From assembly GCF_029784155.1 (NCBI RefSeq), contig NC_073693.1, forward strand, positions 150,538,843-150,602,842: DNA of 64,000 nt. The letters are read 5' to 3'. The notes beneath the pieces are model-generated. The model was not told where the DNA came from. It searched no databases and was given only the letters and a program-made list of their open reading frames with translations. Position 1 is the first letter of the stretch. Each line of letters opens with the position of its first letter. The translations under genes were made by a program, and so were the position numbers. This document shows, piece after piece, positions 11,011-20,900 of the stretch. Origin of the DNA: Uranotaenia lowii (Eukaryota > Arthropoda > Insecta > Diptera > Culicidae).

Positions 11011-11719
11011 TACCAAACAGCTCTTCGGTGGTTGTGATATCACTGAGTTGCTGGTGTAGCAATACAGCGAATAGAGTGTGAAGCTCGAAGTCGGTGTTTA
11101 CATATGAAAGGCAAAGGCAATAGATGTAGCATTCATCGCGAGTCCAAGGATCGACTGAACATAAACTGTCGTGTAAGTTATTTACCTGGGAAACCAGTGT
11201 GTCCGGCTGGAATACACGACACGGGGTCCAGTTGATGTTCGGCGACCTTCTCGCGCTCCAAAGTATATCCGCAACGGTGCAGTTGATTAATTGGAAGTGA
11301 GTGTCGGTCAACTCCCAAAACCGAAGCAATAGAAGAAGAATAGTGCTAAACGCAACGTTTGAAGTGATAAACGGCGATAGCGTGGGATTCTTCTTCCTCC
11401 GTGAGTAGCGAAAACCAGTGAGTTGATCGTGAGCTAGTGGCGGTTTTGCGATGATTTTGAGTTGGGTTTTGTGCTGTCCTTCCAATGGCGGTTGCAAGCA
11501 GAAATTACTTCTTCCCGGAGGCGGTGGGTGATCCGGTTCGATTGGACCAAATGATGGGGTACCGTCCAAGCCCTTGCTTGGAGTTCTTAGTGGACTGTAT
11601 TGACCTGACCTTCGGTTCCTGATGGGTTGGGGTGATTCCGTAGGGAGTGAATACTGGGCGATCTTGAAGCAATTTCCTCTGCGGCGGCAATTAACAACTC
11701 CGATGTTTACATTAGGCAC
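10988..11719 (-). CDS. Long upstream open frame starting in the BEL1 LTR (243 codons)
   Basis: The frame begins inside the 5' LTR and runs through the primer-binding site into the leader on the same strand as gag-pol. It ends in a histidine run created by the tandem repeat. The first 56 or so codons also exist in the 3' LTR, where they continue into different sequence. I recognise no domain. The composition (proline-rich middle, LLLLL segment) may be chance. It could act as an upstream ORF limiting gag translation, or be meaningless. Confidence 0.25.
   Translation of the reverse strand: MPNVNIGVVNCRRRGNCFKIAQYSLPTESPQPIRNRRSGQYSPLRTPSKGLDGTPSFGPIEPDHPPPPGRSNFCLQPPLEGQHKTQLKIIAKPPLAHDQLTGFRYSRRKKNPTLSPFITSNVAFSTILLLLLRFWELTDTHFQLINCTVADILWSARRSPNINWTPCRVFQPDTLVSQVNNLHDSLCSVDPWTRDECYIYCLCLSYVNTDFELHTLFAVLLHQQLSDITTTEELFGIGEDHHH
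11532..11549 (-). promoter_or_regulatory. BEL1 primer-binding site (candidate)
   Basis: Two bases inside the 5' LTR the minus strand reads TGGTCCAATCGAACCGGA. TGG is the expected complement of a tRNA 3' CCA, and the plus strand GGTTCGATT resembles a T-arm. The tRNA species is not assigned. BEL2 begins its internal region with the same TTTGGTCC. Confidence 0.6.
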
Positions 11720-12061
11720 AATTTATTTACAGCAAAAACGACATTTATTTGGGTTGAAAAATGCACTACATTTAAAACAAATTTATTCGCTACTGTTTAC
11801 TACATATATTCTTAAGGTAAGTGACTTGCTTCAACGACTCTATTCTTCTAAGTTACAATATTATATAAAACTAAAATGGAGATCGTAAGTTCGTATTTTT
11901 CTTCGTTTTCATGATTTTCTATAAAGTTTTTGAACCAATCAGCTGTTTTATAGTGTTGTGTGAGCTTTGATGATTGCGATAATGTTGATTCGTAATGCCT
12001 CTCTGCTTCGTGGGTTTTATGCTCAATAGGGTCTTCCATCCTTGAATGTAGTACCTCAACA
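11552..12061 (-). repeat. BEL1 5' LTR
   Basis: This is the second 510-bp LTR copy, upstream of gag on the minus strand. Its only difference from 3929-4438 seen by eye is T at 11949. The CA terminus at 12060-12061 is followed by the CCGAC duplication. Confidence 0.95.
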
Positions 12062-12066
12062 CCGAC
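12062..12066. repeat. BEL1 target-site duplication, right copy (CCGAC)
   Basis: This copy matches 3924-3928 exactly and marks where the interrupted LINE resumes. Confidence 0.95.
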
Positions 12067-14188
12067 AAATATAACGAGTTCCGAAATCGTGCCACAATAA
12101 CAATAATAATAAGAGCAAAAGTGAAGAGGAACTGCCAGTGGATGACATTCGACGTCTGGAAACTAATGTCAACGAAAGACAAGATTTGGAAGCATTGCAA
12201 GCGTCACTCAGTGGATGAACACTCCAAGCAACTTCTAAAAGACATCCCCGGAAGACTGGCAAAGCTAAAAAGTCATTTTAAACGATCGTACTTTCTTCAA
12301 CTTCTGCAAACAGCATCACCAAAGCAATCTTGGAAATTCTTGAACGAAGCCCTCGGCCGCAAGTCCAAATCGCATGATAATATTACGCTCAAGTTTTAAA
12401 TGAAGTTCAGGTGGACCCAGCACAAGTTTCAAACAGCATCAACGACTACTTCTTCAATTCGTTTGCAATCATCGCCTTCTTTGTTTTTGAGACCGGCATC
12501 CGTCTCAGAGGTACTGCTAGAAGTCAGCAATCTCGATTCCAACAAATCTCCCGGTGCTGACAATATTACCGTGGACACACTAAAAACACATTACTTGGCA
12601 CTCTCCAATATCCTGACAGATATCTTTTATGAAATAGTCGGAACCGAAGTTGGAACGACGCATTGAAACTAACCCGAGTAACTCCTATTTCCAAATCTAG
12701 AGACAATTCAGACCTTTCAAACTACCGCCCAATTTCAACGCTCGCAGTGTTGAACAAAATCCTGGAAAAACTTCTCGCACCAGGATAAGTGAGTACCTAT
12801 CGAGATACGACCTTATAAGTCCGCGCCAGTATGGATTCCGAAAGGGCTGCAGTACATGAACAGCAACTACCAAACTCCTGGAAGATGTATATGACGACCT
12901 GGACAAACGTAACTACGCTGGTGCCCTTTTTTTGGACTTGAGGAAAGCATTTGACACAATAGATCACGCCTTACTGTTGCAAAAATTGCAATGGTATGGT
13001 ACACGAGGTCAGCCTCATCGGTTAATTGAAAGCTACATAACAGACCAACAACAATTCGTGTCGCTGAAAGCAAAGTAGCAAAAAAAATCATTTTAACGGG
13101 AGTACCACAAGAGAGTAACCTAGGCCCGCTGTTGTTTCTAGTTTTTATCAACGATCTTAAACAACTGAACCTACATGGCGGCAAAATTCGGCTCTTTGCC
13201 GATGACACCATAATATCATATAGTCACTCCAACCCCTTCCAGATAGTGGAATGGATTGGTAACGACCTGCAAGTCCTTTAGCAATACTTCGACTGTAACC
13301 TGCTTTCGATCAACCTATCAAAAACTTCGTACATGTTGTTCAACTCCGGTCGTCGCTCCATACCACAGCTGGCATTAATCCGTATAGCAATACGATTATT
13401 GAACGAGTGCGCCAGTTTAAATATCTGGGATTATTTCTGGACGATACCCTATGCTGGTCAGATAGAGTCACATAGAGTAACTGAAAAGAACACTTGCTCC
13501 GGTCTGTGGTGCAATATGGAAAATATCAGCGTTTATTCCTACTCACTGGCTGAAAAACGTTTATTTTGCGCTGTTCCACTCGATGTTACAATACCTAGTA
13601 TCACTGTGGGGCAAAGCATGTAAAAGCCGCCTTAGAAAACTGCAAACCATGCAAATCCGTGTCTTCAAGACTGTCTTCACGCTGCCTTACTGAGTTGTTA
13701 CATGGCATGAATAACTCAGTACTTCCTATACGAGGTGTCCATGAGTTCCAAACTCTAATATTCTCCCACAAACTCCTGACAAGCAGAGAATCCCACCACA
13801 ATTTGCGCCTCGAAAGAATGACGTCCCACCGTTTGTCCAGAAACGCAAATCATCTCCGCCTACCCCGAGTAAGGACGAAATACGGGAAAAAGAAACCTAG
13901 CTACTTTTCCAGTATACTCTACAACAACCTGCCAGAGACCCTGAAACAGTCTTCAACGCCCTCGCGATTCAAAGCGCATCTGTTATCGATCTGCAAGCAG
14001 AACATAAACCTAAAAAAATTTTGTGCCACACCACTTACACAATATCATCTTTTCGTTCTCGCCCCTTCACCTAGCCCACCGCCGCACAAACACCACTCTA
14101 AATTACTCTAAATCAGCAGCCCACAAAAATCTACGAATTTATAATAGAAGTGTTAATAATCCTATTATATTGAATAAAATTGTGAAAT
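12067..14188 (+). pseudogene. Decayed LINE, reverse transcriptase part and 3' end
   Basis: This is the downstream part of the LINE split by BEL1. The frame ending at 3928 continues here with no shift. Translation shows a linker, then the RT fingers (NYRPIS near 12720, YGFRKGCST near 12835), the catalytic palm (FLDLRKAFDTIDH near 12930), GVPQ-SNLGPLLF near 13105 and FADDT near 13195. The thumb region with NLLSINLSKT follows, then a C-terminal region to about 14110. Stops and frameshifts near 12398, 12664, 12790, 13075 and 13280 make it non-functional. The best guess is a CR1/L2-like member of the Jockey superfamily. The 3' end is near TTGAATAAAATTGTGAAATA. Confidence 0.85.
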
Positions 14189-15854
14189 AACAAACGAAAA
14201 GTGCCAGGCACTCCTTCTCAGAGCATTATCTCGCTCTCTGGAGTTCTCATATTTACATATTTTTGAATAATATTGTAAACCAACTCTTCAGAGAAGTATG
14301 CTCCAGAACAAAATTTACATCCTTTTTATATAAAGATAATTAATAACGATGAAATATTGAATTTAAAAAAAAACAGAATTACATAAAAATGTGACAAAAC
14401 GTTTTTGATCTCTATTAAAAATTGTGTAAAAACTTTTTTTAAAACAAAAATCACAAAACAAAGCGTCCTACTTTTCGTCCTACTTCAGATTGAAAAACGT
14501 CCTACTTTTTCATAGTATTCTGAGCAAAATGTCCTACTTTCTGAAATTTTATTCTGGTAAGCCTATGTCAATATCAATTTTGGATTTTTGAATTGAAAAA
14601 AAAATTATGGTTACGGTCAAGAATTGTGTTTAATTGAAATGTAAAAAAGACGTAATTTGACATGATATTCAAATGAAATTAAAGAAAATAGCATCACAGA
14701 AAACCGTCACAGAATTTTTGGGTAAAATAACATAGCAAGAGTAAGATTTTTTTCATCAAAAAACAGATTTTTTTGCCGCAACCTTGATATTTAGCTCAAT
14801 TTATCGGTAAGCAGAATATTCTGCTTAACGATTTGTGAACGGTATTCGGTGCCGAATATTCAGCCGGCCGAAAATACGGTCATCTCAAGTTAAAACATAT
14901 TTACCAAATTTATGTTTTAAGCTACTGAACATATTGAATTTAAAAAAATTCAAACACAGATCAGAATGGGGGTAGGCTTAATAGCGGCACGTTATTTTCC
15001 AAAAACTAATATTTGTCCAATAATTACCTGGTTAAAAGGACTCAAAAATTTATGTTGTCAAAAAAATCGAAAATACCGCCTAAAAGAATGAAATGACTAT
15101 AGGGTTGTAGATAAATTTTTAGAATTTTGTTTTTCTGACTCTTAAATAAGGCCCTTGGAGCCAAAGGGGTATAAGTTTGGAACATGAAAAATCGTTTAGC
15201 ATCATAAACTCAAAAGCAACCATTTTGTCACTTAAACCCCTTTGGCTACGAGAGTCTCATATGTAAACTATTAACTGACAACTAAGGTAGAGGTAGAGGG
15301 TAAGGTAGGTAAGATAGAGTGAATAAAAGATCAAGTCTCCGTTTACATTGAAAATGTTACTATTTTTTCATCCCACGAAAATGCTTCTAATTCATTCACG
15401 GAATCAAGAACCGTTCTACTTTTTGCAACATATAAACTTGAAGTTATACGGAAACTCGATTTTTCCAAAACAATAGGATGAAAACAAGAAAATCGAATTG
15501 AATTCTTCCCTACAAATACACTTAACATTTTTTTCAGTTATATATTCAAAGGTGCATTTGAAACAAAAAAGTTTGAATTTTATTTTTTGTTAACGCTTAA
15601 GGTTCGAGCTTTGTTTGCTTTTGTGAATTAAAGTTTTTTTTTTGCTTTATTTATTTATTTGCAGCTGAAGAAGTCTTACAAACTGTTGCCAACTACTCTA
15701 AAAGTGGAATTATAAAGTGTGTAAGCATTACTATATCATTACTATATATAATCATAAATAATAATTCAATTTGGGGTGTATTCTAGGGTATACAATATTC
15801 AATTCAATTAATAAACGTTTTTTGGTGAAAAAATAGGCGGTGTAAAAAATCATT
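14189..15854. other. AT-rich spacer without a recognised gene
   Basis: Only AT-rich sequence and homopolymer runs are seen. Short open frames (for example on the minus strand at 15343-15528) have no family signature. A GCGTCCTACTTTTCGTCCTAC repetition occurs near 14460-14540 (CGTCCTACTTT or TGTCCTACTTT four times), probably a small local repeat. Confidence 0.5.
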
Positions 15855-16808
15855 TTAGCAAGGGAAATCGCGCACATCTTTCACACGAATAATTTTAGAG
15901 GTATCACTTTTGCGTAGTAAAACCATTCCGTTCGCGTACCAAGCGTATTTAAAGGTGTTTTCCTTCTGGTATTTCCGTGCAGCTCCCAAGAGTTGTTGGT
16001 TGGCCGCAGTTAAGCGATGATGAAAATATACAGGCTGGTTGCATCCCAACCCAAGAGTGTTGCAGTTGATCGGCCGTATGTGGGAAGTTTTCAAAATCTT
16101 TTCCTTCAATCTGGAATTCGTAAGGCAAACTAAAATCGGTTGGATACCTTTCGAATTAGTTGAATTTAAACGAGTAATGGTTTGTATTTCATCGTCTCGG
16201 TATTCAATCTTCAACCCGTTCATTATCGTTCGAAAGAGAACAATAAGGTTCTCATCAGCAGCGATTCGGACAACGTTGGAAATTAATAAATGGTTCATCA
16301 TACTTGCTTGCTTCAGTTCGTTAAGCTCGCACATGACATCCTCATTTATTTGGCGGCATTCCGAATGATCATGTTTCACCTGCAGAAATTCCTTGGTTAG
16401 ATGACCAATATCGGTTTGCTGATTCGATAGCGTTGATTTCATTTCCTCAAATTCGTTTGAAAGATACTGCTGGGAAACTTTAACTTCGTCCACTTCAGTC
16501 CGGAGATTAGCAACGGCTTGGTTGATAGTGTGAGCTACTTCATCGATGCGGGCATTTGTTTGGCTACAAGCGGCTTGTATGTCGTTCTTTATCATCCTGT
16601 GCAAGTCAGCTAGTGAGATGATAGGTTGGCTCACGGGATCAGTCGTTTCTTCCTCACGGTGTTGAATGTTTGCAACTTGGCTGGCGATTTTTTGATGCTT
16701 GGATTGGTGATTTTGGTTAGTCCCCGGTGAGACAGTTTCTTCACTGGAACCGTTGTTGAGTTGTCGTTTGATGCGGTTGCGGGACATGGTGATAGCAGTG
16801 AATAACAC
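15855..16808 (-). CDS. LINE ORF1-type protein with FP-like C-terminal domain (317 aa)
   Basis: This is an intact 317-residue frame. The N-terminus is basic and polar (MSRNRIKRQL from the second ATG). A heptad-rich coiled coil covers roughly residues 75-165. The C-terminal half (about 170-317) resembles the baculovirus-FP-like domain in ORF1 of many CR1/L2-group insect LINEs, with LLISNV, an ITRLNS segment, YFHHRLTAANQQLL, and a YAWYANGMVLLRK-type block before IIRVKDV. Such ORF1 proteins bind nucleic acid and form LINE particles. No endonuclease or reverse transcriptase follows on the minus strand, so this is a 5' fragment, a half-LINE or a retained ORF1 gene. The nearby LINE remnant is in the opposite orientation and need not be the same copy. 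The start may be MLFTAIT or the internal MSRNR. Confidence 0.75.
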   Translation of the reverse strand: MLFTAITMSRNRIKRQLNNGSSEETVSPGTNQNHQSKHQKIASQVANIQHREEETTDPVSQPIISLADLHRMIKNDIQAACSQTNARIDEVAHTINQAVANLRTEVDEVKVSQQYLSNEFEEMKSTLSNQQTDIGHLTKEFLQVKHDHSECRQINEDVMCELNELKQASMMNHLLISNVVRIAADENLIVLFRTIMNGLKIEYRDDEIQTITRLNSTNSKGIQPILVCLTNSRLKEKILKTSHIRPINCNTLGLGCNQPVYFHHRLTAANQQLLGAARKYQKENTFKYAWYANGMVLLRKSDTSKIIRVKDVRDFPC

Positions 16809-17500
16809 AAAGCGCTGCTTGTCTTAGTGCGATGAGATCCTCTGTTATGGCGTTGAAACTATCAATTTTCAAGAGCAAATTGTACAATTTTCAATAAAAA
16901 ATAACGTCGACTTATAATTGCGATCGATCGAACTTAACGTGAATTTTAAACTTCGACGATGGAACAGTAATGTTCAGTGGTTCGTTGTCGAGAATTAATC
17001 TGAATACACGGCAAATTTAATCCGGGAAAGAAGCGCAAGAGATACACGACCGTCAGGCAAGCGAGCTTTATTACCTTATTTATTAATTGCCATTAGCCAA
17101 TTATTATTATTTATTAATTGCCATTAATTGCCATTAGCAAGAAATATTTATTAATTGCCATTAAATATTTCTTGCTTTTGGCAAAAAATCTGGATCGATG
17201 AAAATTTTTAAATTTTTAAAGCTTTTAAGACATGTGTTAATAATGTTTTTTTTTTATTAAATATATTTTATAAGAATAAAAGGTGTCATACATTATGTAT
17301 GAAAAGAAGGGTTTATAAGTTTACAGGTAATGAGATTTCTGTGTGTTTCTATTCATTCCATATTTAAAAGAATGAAAGAAAATCAAGGATTCAATTATTG
17401 CTATGAGAACCTATTCAAAGTTTTCTCATCAGATATATCAGAATCTCATTCGTAATTGTCATCAGATAAAAAATAGCTACCCACAGAACGCTGATCATAA
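16809..17500. other. Spacer with a TTAATTGCCATTA repeat and hairpin
   Basis: The first part (16809-17080) may be 5' leader of the LINE ORF1 on the minus strand. TTATTAATTGCCATTA is repeated about four times at 17080-17162. A 14-bp inverted repeat, GCAAGAAATATTTA at 17137-17150 and TAAATATTTCTTGC at 17162-17175, encloses an 11-base loop. The rest is AT-rich without a gene. Confidence 0.5.
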
Positions 17501-17506
17501 AAAAAA

Positions 17507-17512
17507 TTTATT
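17507..17512 (-). terminator. MTHFS polyadenylation signal (AATAAA)
   Basis: TTTATT on the plus strand gives AATAAA on the minus strand, 129 bp beyond the MTHFS stop codon. It is the first good signal downstream of the stop in the gene's direction. Confidence 0.55.
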
Positions 17513-17640
17513 ATGGATGGACTCACACTTTTCCTGAAATGCCAAAAATCATTTTGGCACTGTAAAATTTCCAAAAAAAAGCTGCAGCATCATTCCTGTC
17601 CGATTGTCATTTCCCGCGTTCAGAGCTCATCACAGTTAAT

Positions 17641-17948
17641 CTATTTTCCACGTTCCGTCTCCGCCATCGATGCGGGGGCGTCCATCGTCTTCGTTGTCGT
17701 TTCAGCTGTCCAGACGACCAAATCCAGCGGGAAATCGTGGTCATCAGTGGGCATCAGGGCTTCCTCGACCATTTGCTGCCGGAAGGCAACGCCCACAAGG
17801 TAAGTCTTGCGTCCTTCGGCGGTTGAAGAATTGGGGAACTTGCTGAAGTAATCGCGTAGAAAGCGATCGTAATAACCACCCCCGTGGCCAAGGCGTTTGC
17901 CAGTTCTGGTAAAGCCCACTCCTGGCAGGATAATCAAATCAAGACCGG
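17641..17948 (-). CDS. MTHFS: MTHFS coding exon 4 (C-terminal)
   Basis: The exon starts after a strong acceptor (pyrimidine run ending CTCCCACAG) at 17949 and ends at the TAG at 17643-17641. It encodes the nucleotide-binding [15 protein letters not shown] segment and the conserved [14 protein letters not shown] end. The last 20 or so residues, rich in T, A and E, extend past the family core. The split alanine codon joins it to exon 3. Confidence 0.93.
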
Positions 17949-20900
17949 CTGTGGGAGATGAGGAAAGAAAAAAAAAACAAACCGAATCAGCGGGTGGGAA
18001 CGAGAAAATTTGGAAACATTTAATTACTATTTCATGTAATGGAGTTCTGTTAATGAAGTCTGCTTTATTAGCTTTTAAAATCAGCCTGTGCTTTGCAGTG
18101 CTATTGATGTCATCGTGGCTGAGTTCGCTTCTGAATAATTAAGCTTATATTCAGAAACAAATTAACTAGTGAAAGTTAAAGTTAGCTGTTCTAAATTTAT
18201 GGGTTATCATAGGTATGTTCTATAGCATTGAGCGCATTGAAAGTCTAAAGTGCGGATATTTCTCTTTAAAAAATATCAACTATTTCTTATCGATAGTTTT
18301 TAAGAACATTCATATATGAATACTTCTTTTCGATTTTTTTTGCTGAAAATTTAACAGAAGCTTAGTTTTATGATTAAAAACAAGTTTTGTTCTACAAAGA
18401 ACTTCATAAATTTAAAAAAATGACGTTTTTTTTTTCAAAAATTACATAAGCACAGGGGCAACACATTTTTTAGAAATTTTTGAACATATTAACAATGATC
18501 CATGGTTATATTTTTATGTAATCTTAGTTAAAATTGGCTTACAAATAACTGAGATATTTCAACTTATATAAAAAGTAAATATTATGCATATTTTTTGAAT
18601 TGTAGTCGCACTTTCCCAACCCCGCCTTTAGATCGGGCTTATGTTTAATTTCTCCTTCCTAACTTAAGATATTTTTTTTCTAAAAAAAAAGAAAACATTT
18701 TACAAGGTTTCTGAGGCTACCAAAATGATCATTTTTTTTAAAAATAGGTTAATTCACAGTTCCATTCAAATTAAGGCACGTCAAAGAGTCGAACAGAAAA
18801 ACTTAGAAACTTTTAACAGACGTCGATGAAAATGTTTTAGTTTTTAGTTTTAAATATCTTTAAAAGCAAAATGAAAAAAAAAAAACAATTATTTGCTTGT
18901 CCCGCTAGGGGACAAATGAAAAGTCAATCCATTTGCTTCAATACTTATGAAGTTAAGCTTTTAACTGCAATTTCAATGTCTACAACGTTTATTTGTTTTC
19001 ATAGTACTTTTCATAATTCCAGTTAATTGCATACATTCAGGCGTTTATTGAGCAGCACTGTTCAACATGTTTTCGAGGTTCTCCTCTCATTGGCTTCTTC
19101 GCGCCATCCACGTGTCAAGCTTTTTTCGTTTTAATTTGTTCTCCTTTTCCATTGCAACTGTAGAAAAAGTTCACTCACCTGTCGTTTCGAGACAATTTTC
19201 CCGTCCGGGATCGTCGAATTTTGGCTGCTTGATATTCCAGCTTGTTTTTGGCAGCCCCTCATAGTCTGTCATGTCGTTGATTTTAACCATTCGCATCGAG
19301 CTGCGGTTGTACGTCGGGACGAAGACCTTCAATGGAAAGCAAACGGGAAGGTTGGCGAAAAACAAAAACGAATTTAATGAAAAATCACTCAATGAATGCC
19401 GGGAGAACCCGTCAATGGTTTGATGACACAAGAAAATATTTATTATAGCTAAGTGATGAAAAATGTTCACACGCATCACTGGGAAGTATATCCTCCGTAG
19501 AAAAAATTTAGTTGGGAGAAATTATGAAAAGGGTGGGAAAAATGGAAAGAAAAAGGGAGCGCTCCACCAAGATTGATGGCGAAAGTTTCCAATTGGGATG
19601 CTCTGCACGTACATAGCTTTCTCAGGGTCGGAAAAATGTCTTAATCGAGAACAATGGAGATTGTGGAAACGATGCCCCAGGGTCAGAACAGAGGAAAACG
19701 AGGTGATGAAAGCGTCCCAACCCACCATTCAGCAAGGAATCTGGCAAAGATGAATGGATTCGCAGGGACCAAACCGCAAGCGAGCACTTTCGGATGGGGT
19801 AATGTGTCCTTAAGTCATTGCCAGTTGTATCCCCGTACCGATGTAATGACGAATTGATAGAGTGGTGATTTTTAACTTTTGTGTACCCCAGAAGAAGTTT
19901 TTCATGATTGTTTAGGCAAGTAGTTGGAAATGAAATAATCATCTCGTTATTAGTTCATAAGGAATTAAAAACACACAGAAATGAAACTAATTTATTGACC
20001 AGTTTTAAAATTTGTCTCTACTTTGCCCTTGTGTGACTAAAATCATCACGAGCAAATGGTTTTAGATTTCGTATTGACTTCAACTTCTGAGTGTCAAAAT
20101 TCTTCTGTTTCTTTTGAATTTTAAGAAAATTGAAAAAAATCAAATAAGATCCATTTCTGAAAAGGGTCGATGTGTGCTCTTGCTCCTCCGTAAATATCAG
20201 TTGACAGGAGGGAGAATTGTTTTGATCACTTTAAGGGTATATTAAACATTACTCAAAAAAAATTGCGTTCAGCTGAATATGTGTTATTAAACTCTATTTC
20301 CGAATCCGTTTCAGTCGTGAATTTCTGCCCAAACAACAATTTTTAGAATAAGAAATAATTTTTCAATTTTTTTAACAGAGAAAAGTTGAACGTTTGAACT
20401 TGCTCTAGTGTACCTGAAATGAAAATTCTTTCGCATTCACTTTTTAAATATCATCAAAAAGCGATCGGTTTATTCCACTGATAGGCCTTTCACTTACGCA
20501 CACGTCAGTCCTATCCCATCTATTTTAAATGAAAGGTTCAGTTCATGTGTCTGTTCATTTTAATCGGATTTCTTGTTGATTTAAAATTTAAATGGCACTT
20601 GATAAATCATCAGTTAAGTACATTTGTACACATGCTCAACATAATGTTTTCTATCTACCTCGTCATCCTATCTATATTTCTATTATGGAGGCATAAATAT
20701 GTGCCAATACGGATAACTCTTGCAGGGTTCATCCGATTAACATACGATTTTCTGCTTTTGTGATCATCTTTGTGCGATCGTTCCTTTCCGCCACATTCAG
20801 GTGGAGCTTGTCAATGAAAAATTTCCGACATGAGATCCGTCAGGTTCACACTAGAAAGTTCATATCGATTTCATTAGCGAAATTTTTCAAAATTTCACCC

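Larger units (their letters stand above)
9723..11551 (-). other. BEL1 5' leader (about 1.8 kb) with internal repeats
   Basis: The region lies between the 5' LTR and gag. It holds two near-identical blocks of about 85 bp (9794-9880 and 10042-10123), each containing ACATACACTGTAGAGCTTAA and a GTTGCGCC core. Weaker GTTGCGC or GCTGCGC echoes lie near 10190 and 10335. A 44-bp tandem repeat rich in GGTGGTGATGATGCTCGATC occurs at 10876-11010. A plus-strand 141-codon frame (10454-10879) runs antisense here with no recognisable domain. The leader is long for a BEL/Pao element. Confidence 0.7.
3929..12061 (-). mobile_element. BEL1: complete BEL/Pao LTR retrotransposon (8133 bp)
   Basis: The element has two 510-bp LTRs that begin TG and end CA, a 5-bp CCGAC target duplication, a primer-binding site two bases inside the 5' LTR, a long leader, one large gag-pol frame on the minus strand and a purine-rich tract before the 3' LTR. 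By eye the LTRs differ at one position (A at 4326, T at 11949), so integration is recent. It sits inside a decayed plus-strand LINE, whose reading frame continues across the insertion point. All enzymatic motifs are intact. A TGA just upstream of the main ATG separates a short gag N-terminus. No env-like gene is seen. Confidence 0.96.

Noticed and set aside
11622..11888. Identical 88-codon plus-strand frames at 3999-4265 and 11622-11888
   Set aside because: Both are LTR sequence of BEL1 read on the opposite strand; duplication reflects the LTR pair, not a gene family.
17513..17803. Plus-strand frame overlapping the MTHFS last exon
   Set aside because: It is the antisense shadow of MTHFS exon 4, which carries clear family motifs on the minus strand.
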